DNA of 49,080 nucleotides, taken from NCBI GenBank assembly GCA_001305115.1, contig BCAA01000017.1, positions 1 to 49,080 on the forward strand, written 5' to 3'. This document shows, piece after piece, positions 1-8,307 of the stretch (positions within the stretch are counted from its first letter, which is position 1; each line of letters begins with the position of its first letter). The notes beneath the pieces were generated by a model. That model did no database searches and had not been told where the DNA came from. It saw nothing but the letters and a program-made list of their open reading frames with translations. Both the position numbers and the translations under genes were made by a program. The stretch comes from Clostridia bacterium UC5.1-1E11. GTDB taxonomy: Bacteria > Bacillota > Clostridia > Oscillospirales > Acutalibacteraceae.

Positions 1-320
1 CACTAACAACCCGCCTAGGGAAGATTGATTTTCGTCCACACTGGTTTTTCCGATCTCAATGTGCCTTTTAGGGCGCTGTTTTTAGAAAACTTGTAGGGGT
101 GCTAACGGCCCGCCTAGGGAAGATGGATATTCGTCCCACACAGGTTTTTCCAATCTAAACGTGCCTTTTAGAGCGTCATTTTAAGGAAACTTGTAGGGGC
201 GCTAACGGCCCGCCTAGGGAAGATGGATTTTCGTCCACACTGGTTTTTCCGATCTCAACGTGCCTTTTAGGGCGTTGTTTTAAGAAAATAGAGAGGATGG
301 CCGCAGGCTGTCTCTAAAAA
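1..320. repeat. 99-bp tandem repeat, three units
   Basis: Three head-to-tail units start near 11, 110 and 210, each with the core CCGCCTAGGGAAGAT and then GTGCCTTTTAG. The first spacing is 99 bp; the second is 100 bp because the middle unit has one extra C (TCGTCCCACAC). A diverged relative lies at 12497-12690, including the shared downstream string AAGAAAATAGAGAGGATGG. The array may continue left of the window, so the neighbouring gene is not visible. No gene is seen in 1-471. On the + strand, units 1 and 3 can be read as 33-codon segments; unit 1 ends in TAG, while unit 3 runs on to a TAA near 318. Confidence 0.9.
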
Positions 321-332
321 ATTTCTTATCCC

Positions 333-359
333 ACCGCTCTTTTGATAGGGCGGTTTTTT
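333..359 (+). terminator. Rho-independent terminator
   Basis: A seven-pair stem ACCGCTC/GGGCGGT with loop TTTTGATA is followed by TTTTTT. It closes the repeat region and probably ends transcription entering from the left, before the acetyltransferase at 472. Confidence 0.75.
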
Positions 360-471
360 CTCTGTGGATTTCGACATTAAGACCTGGGGGAACGCTCTAT
401 TTTATACATAACGGTATTTCTATGGAAAAGACTTCCCCTGAAAGCTAGCAAACAAAAGGACGGAGGCATTT

Positions 472-930
472 ATGTTTCGAAAAAGTACCCTGGCGGACTG
501 CAAAGCCATTTACGACTTGATTTGCGACCTGGAAAAGAAGGAACTCCCCTATGAACGCTTTTGTGATATTTATACCCGTCAAGTTCAGGATAAGCACTAC
601 TATTGCCTGGTGTGTGAGGAAGAGGGGGCAGTGGTGGCTGTAATGAATCTACGTATGGAGGACCAACTGCACCACGCAGAAACCATCGCAGAAATATTGG
701 AATTCTCCGTTGCAGATGCTTATCGAAGCCGGGGCGTGGGAAAGGATATGTTTGCGATCGGTTGTCAAATTGCAAAGGATTGGGGATGTACTCAAATGGA
801 AGCAGCTAGCAATCAACTGCGAACGGACGCTCACCGATTTTATTTGCGGGAAGAAATGAACAATTTCCATTACAAATTCTCCAAACGCTTGGATGGCGAA
901 AAGTCAACGGTCAATGTATTGGGGCGATAA
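472..930 (+). CDS. GNAT family N-acetyltransferase (PhnO-like)
   Basis: A 152-residue acetyltransferase of the Gcn5-related fold, expected to be cytosolic and to transfer an acetyl group from acetyl-CoA to a small amine. The acetyl-CoA pyrophosphate loop is visible as SRGVGKDM (about residues 85-92), after the beta-4 strand EILEFSVADAYR. The N-terminal DCKAIYDLICDLE and the region around LPYERF resemble PhnO-type aminoalkylphosphonate acetyltransferases, but the true substrate cannot be told. The start is fixed by GGACGGAGG seven bases upstream of the ATG. It stands alone on the + strand, with a terminator upstream and minus-strand genes downstream. Confidence 0.85.
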   Translation: MFRKSTLADCKAIYDLICDLEKKELPYERFCDIYTRQVQDKHYYCLVCEEEGAVVAVMNLRMEDQLHHAETIAEILEFSVADAYRSRGVGKDMFAIGCQIAKDWGCTQMEAASNQLRTDAHRFYLREEMNNFHYKFSKRLDGEKSTVNVLGR

Positions 931-1342
931 ATATCTTTTCCAGCTCTACAAAGGGAACCGGCACAGAGATTTCAATGGTTTAGCCATTCACCACGGTAGT
1001 TAGCCGGATTTGCCTATTAGGCAAGCAATGTAGATCGTCTTGACAATCGTTGCAGGCCTTACTTAAATTCTATAGGCAAATGGAGCGAACCATTATATCC
1101 GTATGAATCCAAAACGAACCCTGAGGGAATATTTTTCTCCGGTAAATGAACCCCTATATCTGCGGTAGGAACCATAGGAACCGCAAAAACTGGAAAATCC
1201 AACAAGGGCGCACAGGAAGAAATGATCCTGTGCGCCCTTGTTGGATGGGCGTCAAGTTCTAGGAAAAGTCCTCTGTCTTTTCCCATGATTTTCACTTTTG
1301 TTCTTATCGCATGAAATGTCTTTTATATGGAACACATATGGA
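931..1342. other. gene-free spacer with converging transcription
   Basis: About 410 bases between two genes that point towards each other. Apart from the strong hairpin at 1197-1246 I see no coding sequence, RNA gene or repeat here; the short ORFs lack Shine-Dalgarno sites and protein-like composition. Confidence 0.6.
1180..1246 (-). terminator. Strong terminator for the minus-strand GNAT/gluQ unit
   Basis: A perfect 21-bp inverted repeat (1197-1217 and 1226-1246) with an 8-base loop. Read on the minus strand, the hairpin is followed by ATTTTCCAGTTTTTG, an interrupted U-tract. It lies about 100 bases after the stop of the acetyltransferase at 1343. Confidence 0.85.
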
Positions 1343-1780
1343 TCATTTTTCGGGCCCCTGGTAACGCATCGGCGTATACCGTATTCCATTTTCTGTCCGT
1401 TCTGCATCCGTGGCGAAAAAACCCAACCGCCGATACACCTCCACCGCATAGGGGGAGGCATGTACGGTCATCTCCGGATATGGCGTATCGGCCATCATTG
1501 TTTGAAACAAAGCCCTTCCCACACCGCGGCGATGCCATTCCTTCCGGACAAAAAACAGGGCGATATGCGCTCCGCGCATGGCCAATATGCCCGTGAGTTG
1601 TCCATCCGCCCATGCCCCGTACATCCGAAGAGCGTTCATTTCCACACGATTTTGCAGGAACATCCGGAATTCCTCTACACCCTGTGCTGAATAAACGGGG
1701 GCTTCAAATTCAGAAAAAACCTCCCAAATCAAACGAACAGCCTCTTGGGTCTCAGCATTTCGCAACAACCGAATCTCCAT
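1343..1780 (-). CDS. GNAT family N-acetyltransferase
   Basis: A 145-residue acetyltransferase. The acetyl-CoA binding loop is RRGVGRALF (about residues 84-92), followed by the helix and the C-terminal beta strand typical of the fold (SPYAVEVYRRLGF, about 109-121). The reading frame is open far upstream, but the start is set at the ATG preceded by GACAGGAGGAATTCG; everything upstream overlaps gluQ on the same strand in another frame. It probably follows gluQ in one transcript with a 120-base gap. The substrate is unknown. It is about the usual size for a single-domain GNAT enzyme. Confidence 0.88.
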   Translation of the reverse strand: MEIRLLRNAETQEAVRLIWEVFSEFEAPVYSAQGVEEFRMFLQNRVEMNALRMYGAWADGQLTGILAMRGAHIALFFVRKEWHRRGVGRALFQTMMADTPYPEMTVHASPYAVEVYRRLGFFATDAERTENGIRYTPMRYQGPEK

Positions 1781-1899
1781 CGAATTCCTCCTGTCCCCCC
1801 GGCAGAACCAGCACAAAGGGATTCCCAAACGGATAATTCCCTCGTCGATGGCTTTTTTAATTTGTTTTGACAACCTTATGGAAATCGCTTCTTTTGCAA

Positions 1900-2865
1900 T
1901 CAAGAAAACAGATCTTCCGGTAACATTAAATCCTTCTTTGGGATCTTTTCCCAGGAAAACAACGGAAGTAGCTCCTTTGGGCGTACGGGAAAAGGATGGG
2001 GAAGAAGCCCTGCAAGGTATGCTATTCGCCCCACGATCTCCTCCGCCGTAAATCCATGGGCACGCAATGCGCCAATGTCCAAATCGCGCTCCCGTTTGGA
2101 AAGCCGCCGTCCATCCTGCGCCAAAAGAAGGGGTACATGGATGTATTGAGGCGGCTCGGCGCCAAAAAGCCGATAAAGATACATCTGGCGCGGCGTTGAA
2201 GAAAGAAGGTCGCGGCCGCGCACAACCTGGGTCACACCCATTGCAATGTCGTCTACGACGACAGCCAACTGATAGGCAAAGACGCCGTCCGACCGGCGCA
2301 GGATGATGTCCCCACATTCCGATGCTAGATTTTGCTCCAACCGCCCATAATGGCCGTCTTCAAACCGTATGGTTTCATCCGGAAGGCGCAGCCGTGCCGC
2401 TGGCCGTCGAAGGCGGGAAAGATGCATGATCTGTTCCGGGGTAAGTTCCCGGCAACGGCCCGTGTAAAGTGTTTCTCCATCTGAATTGTGCGGCGCTTCG
2501 GCTGTATGGAGCTGTGCCCGAGTACAAAAGCAGGGATATAAAAGACCCTTTTGCTCCAACTGTGCAAACGCCATCTTATAAAGCTCTGTTCGCTCGCTTT
2601 GATAGTAAGGGCCATTCGGCCCTCCCAGATGCCCCCCTTCCTCCCAATCCAATCCGAGGAAATACAAATCCTCCTCTATCCGGTCAGCCCATGCCCGTGA
2701 GGTGCGGTCTGGATCGAGATCTTCCAACCGGAGAACCATCCGGCCGCCTACCGATCGTGCCGAAAGCCAAGCCAATAGGGCGCTGAACAGATTTCCTACA
2801 TGCATACGTCCACTGGGCGAAGGGGCAAATCGGCCCGTCACCTTCTGTGCCTCTCCCGTACTCAT
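1900..2865 (-). CDS. gluQ: Glutamyl-Q tRNA(Asp) synthetase
   Basis: A 321-residue paralogue of the glutamyl-tRNA synthetase catalytic domain, which attaches glutamate to the queuosine base of tRNA(Asp) in the cytosol. Visible features are the HIGH-type motif SPSGRMHVGN (about residues 16-25), the glutamate/ATP-site segment LRLEDLDPDR, a zinc site of the form CFC...YTGRC (about 115-140), and the KMSKS counterpart RRLSKRERD (about 258-266). It lacks the anticodon-binding half of GltX, as expected for GluQ. I chose the ATG at 2865 because GGAGGGAG sits just upstream; an upstream ATG nine codons earlier lacks a good site. Together with GNAT 1343 it forms a leftward unit. Confidence 0.93.
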   Translation of the reverse strand: MSTGEAQKVTGRFAPSPSGRMHVGNLFSALLAWLSARSVGGRMVLRLEDLDPDRTSRAWADRIEEDLYFLGLDWEEGGHLGGPNGPYYQSERTELYKMAFAQLEQKGLLYPCFCTRAQLHTAEAPHNSDGETLYTGRCRELTPEQIMHLSRLRRPAARLRLPDETIRFEDGHYGRLEQNLASECGDIILRRSDGVFAYQLAVVVDDIAMGVTQVVRGRDLLSSTPRQMYLYRLFGAEPPQYIHVPLLLAQDGRRLSKRERDLDIGALRAHGFTAEEIVGRIAYLAGLLPHPFPVRPKELLPLFSWEKIPKKDLMLPEDLFS

Positions 2866-3118
2866 TTTTACTCCCTCCAAGCCGCTGTTCACCGGTTCAG
2901 TATACCATATTTTCCTCTTTCATGGTAGATTCTAGAAACGTACAAGAATTTTTATATTTCTTTTTGACTTATATAGAATCAGACAGTATAATAAAAATAA
3001 AGATTTTTTTCAAACATGCTCGGACGATCTCTCCGCATTTTTTGCGCACATCCGTCCTTTTTTGTCCACTGCAGATTCGTATGCATGGGACATTTTTTAC
3101 GAAAGGGGAGAATCCAAA

Positions 3119-5388
3119 ATGGCAGATCACCTGTCTCCCGATTCATTGGGCCGTTCTGTACAGCCGGGCGAAGTCCACCTGATGAGCAGTGAAATTCCCG
3201 GTGGGATTTTTCGCTGTTATACAGATACCGGTTGGACCATTTTGGATGTCAGCCGGGGCTTTTTAAACCTGTTTGGCTATACGACGGAGGATATTCAACG
3301 AAAATTTCAAAATAAATTTTTAGAGATGATCGACCCACGTGACCGCGCCGCTGTGATGGAATCCTTATTGCGACAAAGCGGCACGGGGAAAAGACCATCG
3401 TTTGGAATACCGGGTCAAACACTGCAATGGACAAACCCTCTGGATTTTGGAGCAGGGCCGTCTGACCCGTCAGATTGGTGAACCGGATACCTACTGCTGT
3501 ATTTTAGCGGACATTACAGAGAGCAAAAATCTTGAAGAAAGACTGCGCCTCAGTCTCGAACGACATCAGATCATCATGGACCAAACCGATGACATTATCA
3601 TCGAATGGAACATTGAAACCGACTCATTCATCTGCTCGCCAAAGTGGGAACGCAAATTTGGCTATATGCCTTCGCAGGAAAAGATCTTGACGCGTATCCT
3701 TCGAGGGGATTCCCACATTCATCCTGACGATCAAGCCCGTGTAGTGGAATCCTTATATTCCATCCGAAAGGGGTCGCACTATGCGGATATGGAGCTACGC
3801 ATCCGTACGGCGGACGACCGGTACCTCTGGTGCCGCGCACGTCTGACCGCACAGATCAGCCAGGCCAACCATCCCATTCATGCGATCGGTGTTTTAATCG
3901 ATATCGACAATGAGAAGCGGCAGGCGGAAAAACTGCTGGAGATTGCCCAGCACGATTCCCTGACTGGTCTGTACAATAAGGGGACATCCCAAAAGCGCAT
4001 TGAAGAACATCTAAAATCCCTGGATGAACACAGCTGTTCCGCATTGATGATTCTCGATTTGGATAATTTCAAGCAGATCAATGACAGCATGGGGCATCTC
4101 TTTGGCGATGCCATCCTGATCGAAGCAGCGCAACGAATCAAAAAACAATTCCGCAGCACCGACATCGTCGGACGCATTGGCGGGGATGAATTTATCATCT
4201 TCATGGAACATTTACAGGGCACTTCCATCCTGCAAAAAAAGGCGGAACAGGTTATTCATGAATTGGAGAAAATCCAGACGGTAAACAATGGTACCGAAAA
4301 TTCGCCGACCATCCACCTTTCCTGTAGCGTCGGGGCTGCGGTCTATCCGTTGCATGGGAAAAGTTTCAAGGAATTGTATCACAATGCCGACTTGGCGCTG
4401 TATCAAGCCAAAAAGAATGGCAAAAATCAATATCATGCATACGATACATCCTCCACAACGGAGACTTTTTTGCGCACAACAGCCCAGCCAGTCTCATACA
4501 TCGGAGGGAAGATCGATTCCGATGAGCCAGACGGCTTGCTCGACCGCTTGGCAGAGCATTGCTTCCGTATTCTCTACCAAGCCCATGATGTCGAGACCGC
4601 TGTACAATCCATCCTGGAAATGGTGGGGAAGAAATTCAACGTCAGCCGCGCTTATATCTTTGAAAACAGCGAGGACGGAACCCACTGCTGCAATACCTTT
4701 GAATGGTGCAATGAAGGAATCTCCCCTCAAATTGAAAATTTACAGTCCATCTCTTACGAAGAAGATTTGAACAACCGCTACCTTGACAATTTCAATGAAG
4801 ATGGGATTTTCTACTGCCGGGACATCTGTTCCTTGGAAGAGGAACCCTATGCCATCTTAGCCCCGCAGGGATCAAATCGCTCTTACAAAGCGCAATTTAT
4901 GACAACGGGGTCTTTCAGGGGTTTGTGGGCTTTGACGACTGCTCGATCAACCGTTTTTGGACACAGGATCAAGTGGATGCGCTGGCCTTTATATCGGAGA
5001 TTCTCAGCGTTTTCCTTTTGAAACACCGCGCACAACAAAAGGCCATGCAGGCACAGGAGTCCCTCTGCACCATGTTGGACAATCAGAACTCCTGGATTTA
5101 TCTGGTCGATCCCAAATCGTTTGAACTGCTCTATATCAATCGCGGGCTGAGTTCTATCTTCCCAAATGCCTGCATTGGAAAACGTTGCTACGAATCTTTT
5201 TTCAACAGGGTTACCCCTGTGCGGATTGTCCTGTCCAGCGCCTTTCTGAAACGCAAAATAGCCTCGTCTTAGAAATCTACCAGCCTCTTTTGAATTCTTG
5301 GCTGTTAGCCGATGCCTCCTTGATCCCATGGCGAAATGAACCAGCCGCCTTGGTCTGTTGCTGTGACATCACCAAATATAAGAAATAA
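3119..5388 (+). pseudogene. PAS-PAS-GGDEF-GAF-PAS diguanylate cyclase, three frameshifts
   Basis: Start ATG at 3119 behind AAAGGGGAG. Joined across three indels, this reads as about 755 residues. It has an N-terminal PAS (GGIFRCYTDT, FLNLFGYTTEDI), a second PAS/PAC (DDIIIEWNIETD to IDIDNEKRQ), a GGDEF domain with QHDSLTGLYNK and an intact IGGDEFIIF, a GAF-like domain, and a C-terminal PAS ending CCCDITKYKK. GGDEF enzymes make cyclic di-GMP from two GTP. The frame breaks lie near 3386-3393 (one extra A), 4868-4870 (one G short) and 5197-5202 (T6 where T7 is needed). No membrane segment is seen, so it is probably cytosolic. Because nearby essential genes have similar single-base breaks, the gene may be intact in the organism. 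Confidence 0.85.
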
Positions 5389-5870
5389 AAGGATGGTTCC
5401 TGACAGCCAGGCCCGCAGATAACGTTAGAATCCCCCTATTGCCCAATGCCCGTTTCCCATATGTATTTGCCCCCTATGGGAAAGTATCTATTTTCCATAA
5501 GACAAAAGGCGCAACGGAATCCGCCAACCTTTAAAAATTCCTTTCTGTAGGTTCTTCCGTTGATGGAATGGGCGTATTTCTGGTTGGTTTGATGTTTTTC
5601 CGTTTGCCCGTTTGGAAATGCGTCCTTTTAAAGGTTTTACCCCTTTGAGAGTGGAATCTTCCGTTCCAAGAACGCCATTGGATTGCCAATTCCATCGTTT
5701 CTGACCCGGAAGGAGCAAAAAGATCTTCACCGGATGAAAAGCACTCCTTTTGGTACCTATCAAATAAAAAACTGCGCAGAAAAAAGCGCCGTGGTAAGAA
5801 ACGCCTCCCGAACAAGTAAAGGCCGGGCCGTCCTTTCTTCCTACAGCGCTTTGTGACTGCGCAGTTTTCT
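5389..5870. other. gene-free spacer with a long imperfect palindrome
   Basis: No convincing gene in 480 bases. At 5768-5779 and 5857-5868 lie the arms AAAACTGCGCAG/CTGCGCAGTTTT. Inside them a second, imperfect pair of arms (AAAGCGCCGTGGTAAGAA against TTCTTCCTACAGCGCTTT) extends the fold to about 100 bases. It lies between the convergent ends of the diguanylate cyclase and the S51 peptidase, so a bidirectional terminator is the simplest role; a MITE-like remnant is an alternative. Confidence 0.55.
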
Positions 5871-6482
5871 TTATTCCAGAATTTCTATACGGCCGTCCGC
5901 AACAAAGAGCGCCTGACGGTCGCTTATCACTTTTAAATCCAGAGAGGATGCGTAATTTCGCAAAATTTCTTCCACGGCCTCCTGAAACGCGGGATTTCCC
6001 GCATGTGGAAGGACGAAAAAATCGATCAGATGCAGGCCGGAGTCCTCCTTCAGTTTTGGCGCTTTTTCCCGGTCGTCCATTGCTGCCGAATATCCAATAT
6101 CCGGTGCGGTCACAATCGCCCCCGCGGATTCTCCAATATAGAGCTTTCCCCGGTTGACCTCCTCTGCAATCAATCGATCCGCGCCCGTACGCTTCAATTC
6201 CTGCAGGAGAAAGAAGGTATTTCCACCCGCTATATAAATCAGGTCGTTTTTTTGTAGAGTCTGTTGGATTGTCTCATAAGAAGACTTGGAAATATCCAGC
6301 TCATCGACGGCCAAGCCCATGCGCTGTAAATGCATTTTTTCAAGCGAGATCCAATCTCCTGTATCCTCCACAAGGCTTGCTGTGGGAATATAGGTGACCG
6401 TCTTGTTATGAAATTCGAGTTCTATCTCCTGTAATCGATGAGAAATCTTTTCAAACATCGATACCAGCAACAATCGTTTCAT
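5871..6482 (-). CDS. Peptidase family S51 (dipeptidase E/cyanophycinase-like)
   Basis: About 203 residues. Family S51 serine peptidases include alpha-aspartyl dipeptidase (PepE) and cyanophycinase. The nucleophile elbow is GESAGAIV (about residues 115-122), preceded by the glycine-rich IYIAGGNTFFLLQEL segment typical of the family, and followed by a C-terminal half containing FFVLPHAGN with a conserved-looking histidine. No signal peptide is seen, so it should be cytosolic. The second of two nearby ATGs is preferred because TTGAGGAA is spaced correctly for it. Substrate specificity cannot be read from sequence. It stands alone between the palindrome and an AT-rich spacer. Confidence 0.85.
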   Translation of the reverse strand: MKRLLLVSMFEKISHRLQEIELEFHNKTVTYIPTASLVEDTGDWISLEKMHLQRMGLAVDELDISKSSYETIQQTLQKNDLIYIAGGNTFFLLQELKRTGADRLIAEEVNRGKLYIGESAGAIVTAPDIGYSAAMDDREKAPKLKEDSGLHLIDFFVLPHAGNPAFQEAVEEILRNYASSLDLKVISDRQALFVADGRIEILE

Positions 6483-6676
6483 CGTCATTTCCTCAAAAAT
6501 GCCAGTTCCGCCTACTCTGAAAAAATCAGCCTAGTGCCATCCAGCGGACTTCCCTAATCAAACAACCATTTCTCAGAATATTTCTTAAGTGCGTACGGTT
6601 CTGTATCACAAAACGGAACAGATCTTTTGACCGCAGTACCGACGGGAACCCCATCGGTTTCTGCCTTTTCCAGCTA

Positions 6677-6722
6677 TATAAGATTTGACAAACTGTATAA
6701 AAATTATAATTTATACAATTTG
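6677..6722 (-). terminator. AT-rich hairpin after the Nudix gene
   Basis: On the minus strand directly after the Nudix stop codon an inverted repeat ACAAATTGTATAAATT/AATTTTTATACAGTTTGT can form, built almost entirely of A-T pairs. It is placed where a terminator would be expected but lacks a GC-rich stem, so termination is an inference. Confidence 0.4.
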
Positions 6723-7268
6723 TTATATCTTTTTTTGCTCCACCAGGAGAGCAGCCTTTAAAACCAACACCTGCGTCTTGGCATCCTTGATGGTATTATC
6801 CATTACCAATTCGACCGCCTTCTGCAATGGAATGCGCTCGACCTCCAAAAATTCATCCTCATCCAAGTGGGATTCCCCATACCCTGTGATGCGGCAAGCA
6901 TAGAGATGTAGGATCTCGTCGCAGTAACCGGGCGTAGGGTAAAGCACTCCCAGGTTTAAATAAGTATCCGCCGTGGTCCCGGTTTCCTCCCGCTGTTCAC
7001 GCTTGCAAGCTTCAAAGGGGTCTTCGCCGCGCTCCAACTTACCTGCCGGCGCCTCCAAAACGACCTCTCGGTAAGGATAGCGGAATTGCCGGACAAAAAG
7101 CATTTCGTCCTGATCGGTCAGCGCCGCAACGCAAACCCCGCCGGGATGCATGACCAATTCCCGTTTAGCCTTTGCGCCATTTTCCAGTTCTACATCGTCC
7201 ACAGCAACCTCAATGATTCGCCCCTTGTAGATATCGGTACGGCTCAACTGCTTTTCTATCAATTTCAT
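6723..7268 (-). CDS. Nudix hydrolase, ADP-ribose pyrophosphatase type
   Basis: 181 residues, cytosolic. The Nudix box is GKLERGEDPF through REQREETG (about residues 76-98) and matches GX5EX7REUXEEXGU, with Gln in the first hydrophobic position. The N-terminal half (IYKGRIIEVAVDDVELENG) and the segment VRQFRYPYREVVLEAPAG are characteristic of ADP-ribose pyrophosphatases of the NudF type, which cleave ADP-ribose to AMP and ribose 5-phosphate. The Shine-Dalgarno AAGGAGGCC precedes the ATG, and an AT-rich TATAAT-containing segment about 40 bases upstream is a plausible promoter. It is transcribed alone. Confidence 0.9.
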   Translation of the reverse strand: MKLIEKQLSRTDIYKGRIIEVAVDDVELENGAKAKRELVMHPGGVCVAALTDQDEMLFVRQFRYPYREVVLEAPAGKLERGEDPFEACKREQREETGTTADTYLNLGVLYPTPGYCDEILHLYACRITGYGESHLDEDEFLEVERIPLQKAVELVMDNTIKDAKTQVLVLKAALLVEQKKI

Positions 7269-7659
7269 TGCCCGGCCTCCTTATTATCTATACAAATCGT
7301 ATTATTATTATAATATACGACTTATAGTATTTGATAAAATAATCACATTGTTGAAAACTCGGTTGATAATACTAAAAGTTGATCGATCGAGGTTTCTCAT
7401 TACACTTTTTTCGCCCGAATGGCCCCTTATTGAACCGTTCTTCCTACACAATCGCCTTTTCATTTCGAGGAAATATCCCTAGCGATGCACTATAGAAAGA
7501 AAAACTTTTTCGAAATCATCCTAATAGTATAATTATTAAAAAATTATACTATTAGGATTTTATCGTATTGCCACGAAAATCGACCTTTTCCCTGCGACAG
7601 ACAGGGGCGCGGACGATACTTGAAATCTGGATACAGACTCGACGATCGATCCGAAATCA
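7269..7659. other. AT-rich spacer
   Basis: 390 bases without a gene. It contains the probable promoter of the Nudix gene near 7300-7345 and the inverted repeat at 7518-7558. Nothing else is recognised. Confidence 0.6.
7518..7558 (-). terminator. Perfect 17-bp inverted repeat
   Basis: Arms 7518-7534 and 7542-7558 (ATCCTAATAGTATAATT and its complement) are perfectly paired with a 7-base loop. The site follows the lipoprotein gene at 7660, the last gene of the leftward gyrA unit. The stem is AT-rich, so it might be a terminator or a protein-binding palindrome. Confidence 0.5.
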
Positions 7660-8307
7660 TTATCCAGCAAAATGATAGGTATAATTCGGATCGAGCGCAT
7701 ATAACTCCTCGTAAAGCGTCGCAGCCCGGCCACGGTAGTAGTCCATCACCCGGCTAGCTTCATCAACCTGAGCCATACTCCCGCCGACTGCCTGTGCATC
7801 GTCATGGAATTCCTGCAAAGCTGCCTCTGTGCCGTCGCTCCATGCCTGCTGTTCCTTCTTCAAGGTTTCCTTGCGCTCGTCGGTCACCTTCTCCAAAAGT
7901 GCATCGTAGGCGGCAGCGACCTCTTCGCGCCAAATCCCCGCATATTTTTCGGAGACTTCCACCATATCTTTGTTGGAAATCGCTTGATTGTTGTCCTGGA
8001 TATACGCTTTGTCGATCGGGTTGTCCTGAAATTTCTCATCAAAATTCGGATTTTCCGTCTCCACAGGCAATACCTGTCCCGGGCTGCTCTCCGGTGGCTC
8101 CGGAGCAGGCTCCACCGGATTTCCCGGCACAGGCGTGGAAGATTCCCCTCCGGGGACCGGCGTTTCCGGGACGCTTTCCTCCGCGGAAGAACTGGAAGAG
8201 GAGACCGGATGATCCGGTTCCTCCTTCTCATTTTCCCCTGTACATCCCACCAGCGCGGTGAACCCTAGGGCCGCCGCCAACAGGAGGGCAATCCATTTAT
8301 TCTTCAT
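7660..8307 (-). CDS. LprI-like (DUF1311) lipoprotein
   Basis: 215 residues. A lipoprotein signal peptide is clear: KNKW, then a hydrophobic stretch [12 protein letters not shown], then the lipobox LVGC at about residues 18-21. A low-complexity Ser/Pro/Glu linker (about 35-80) leads to a C-terminal domain from about residue 120 with [18 protein letters not shown] and AWSDG, the pattern of the LprI/DUF1311 lysozyme-inhibitor-like family. It should be anchored to the outer face of the membrane. Its start (ATG at 8307, with CAGGAG upstream) overlaps the 3' end of gyrA by 11 bases, so the two are co-transcribed and probably translationally coupled. Lysozyme inhibition is known for some family members only. 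Confidence 0.82.
   Translation of the reverse strand: MKNKWIALLLAAALGFTALVGCTGENEKEEPDHPVSSSSSSAEESVPETPVPGGESSTPVPGNPVEPAPEPPESSPGQVLPVETENPNFDEKFQDNPIDKAYIQDNNQAISNKDMVEVSEKYAGIWREEVAAAYDALLEKVTDERKETLKKEQQAWSDGTEAALQEFHDDAQAVGGSMAQVDEASRVMDYYRGRAATLYEELYALDPNYTYHFAG

Noticed and set aside
1781..2317. N-terminal extension of the GNAT protein at 1343 upstream of its ATG
   Set aside because: The extension overlaps conserved gluQ coding sequence in another frame, and a good Shine-Dalgarno marks the internal ATG.
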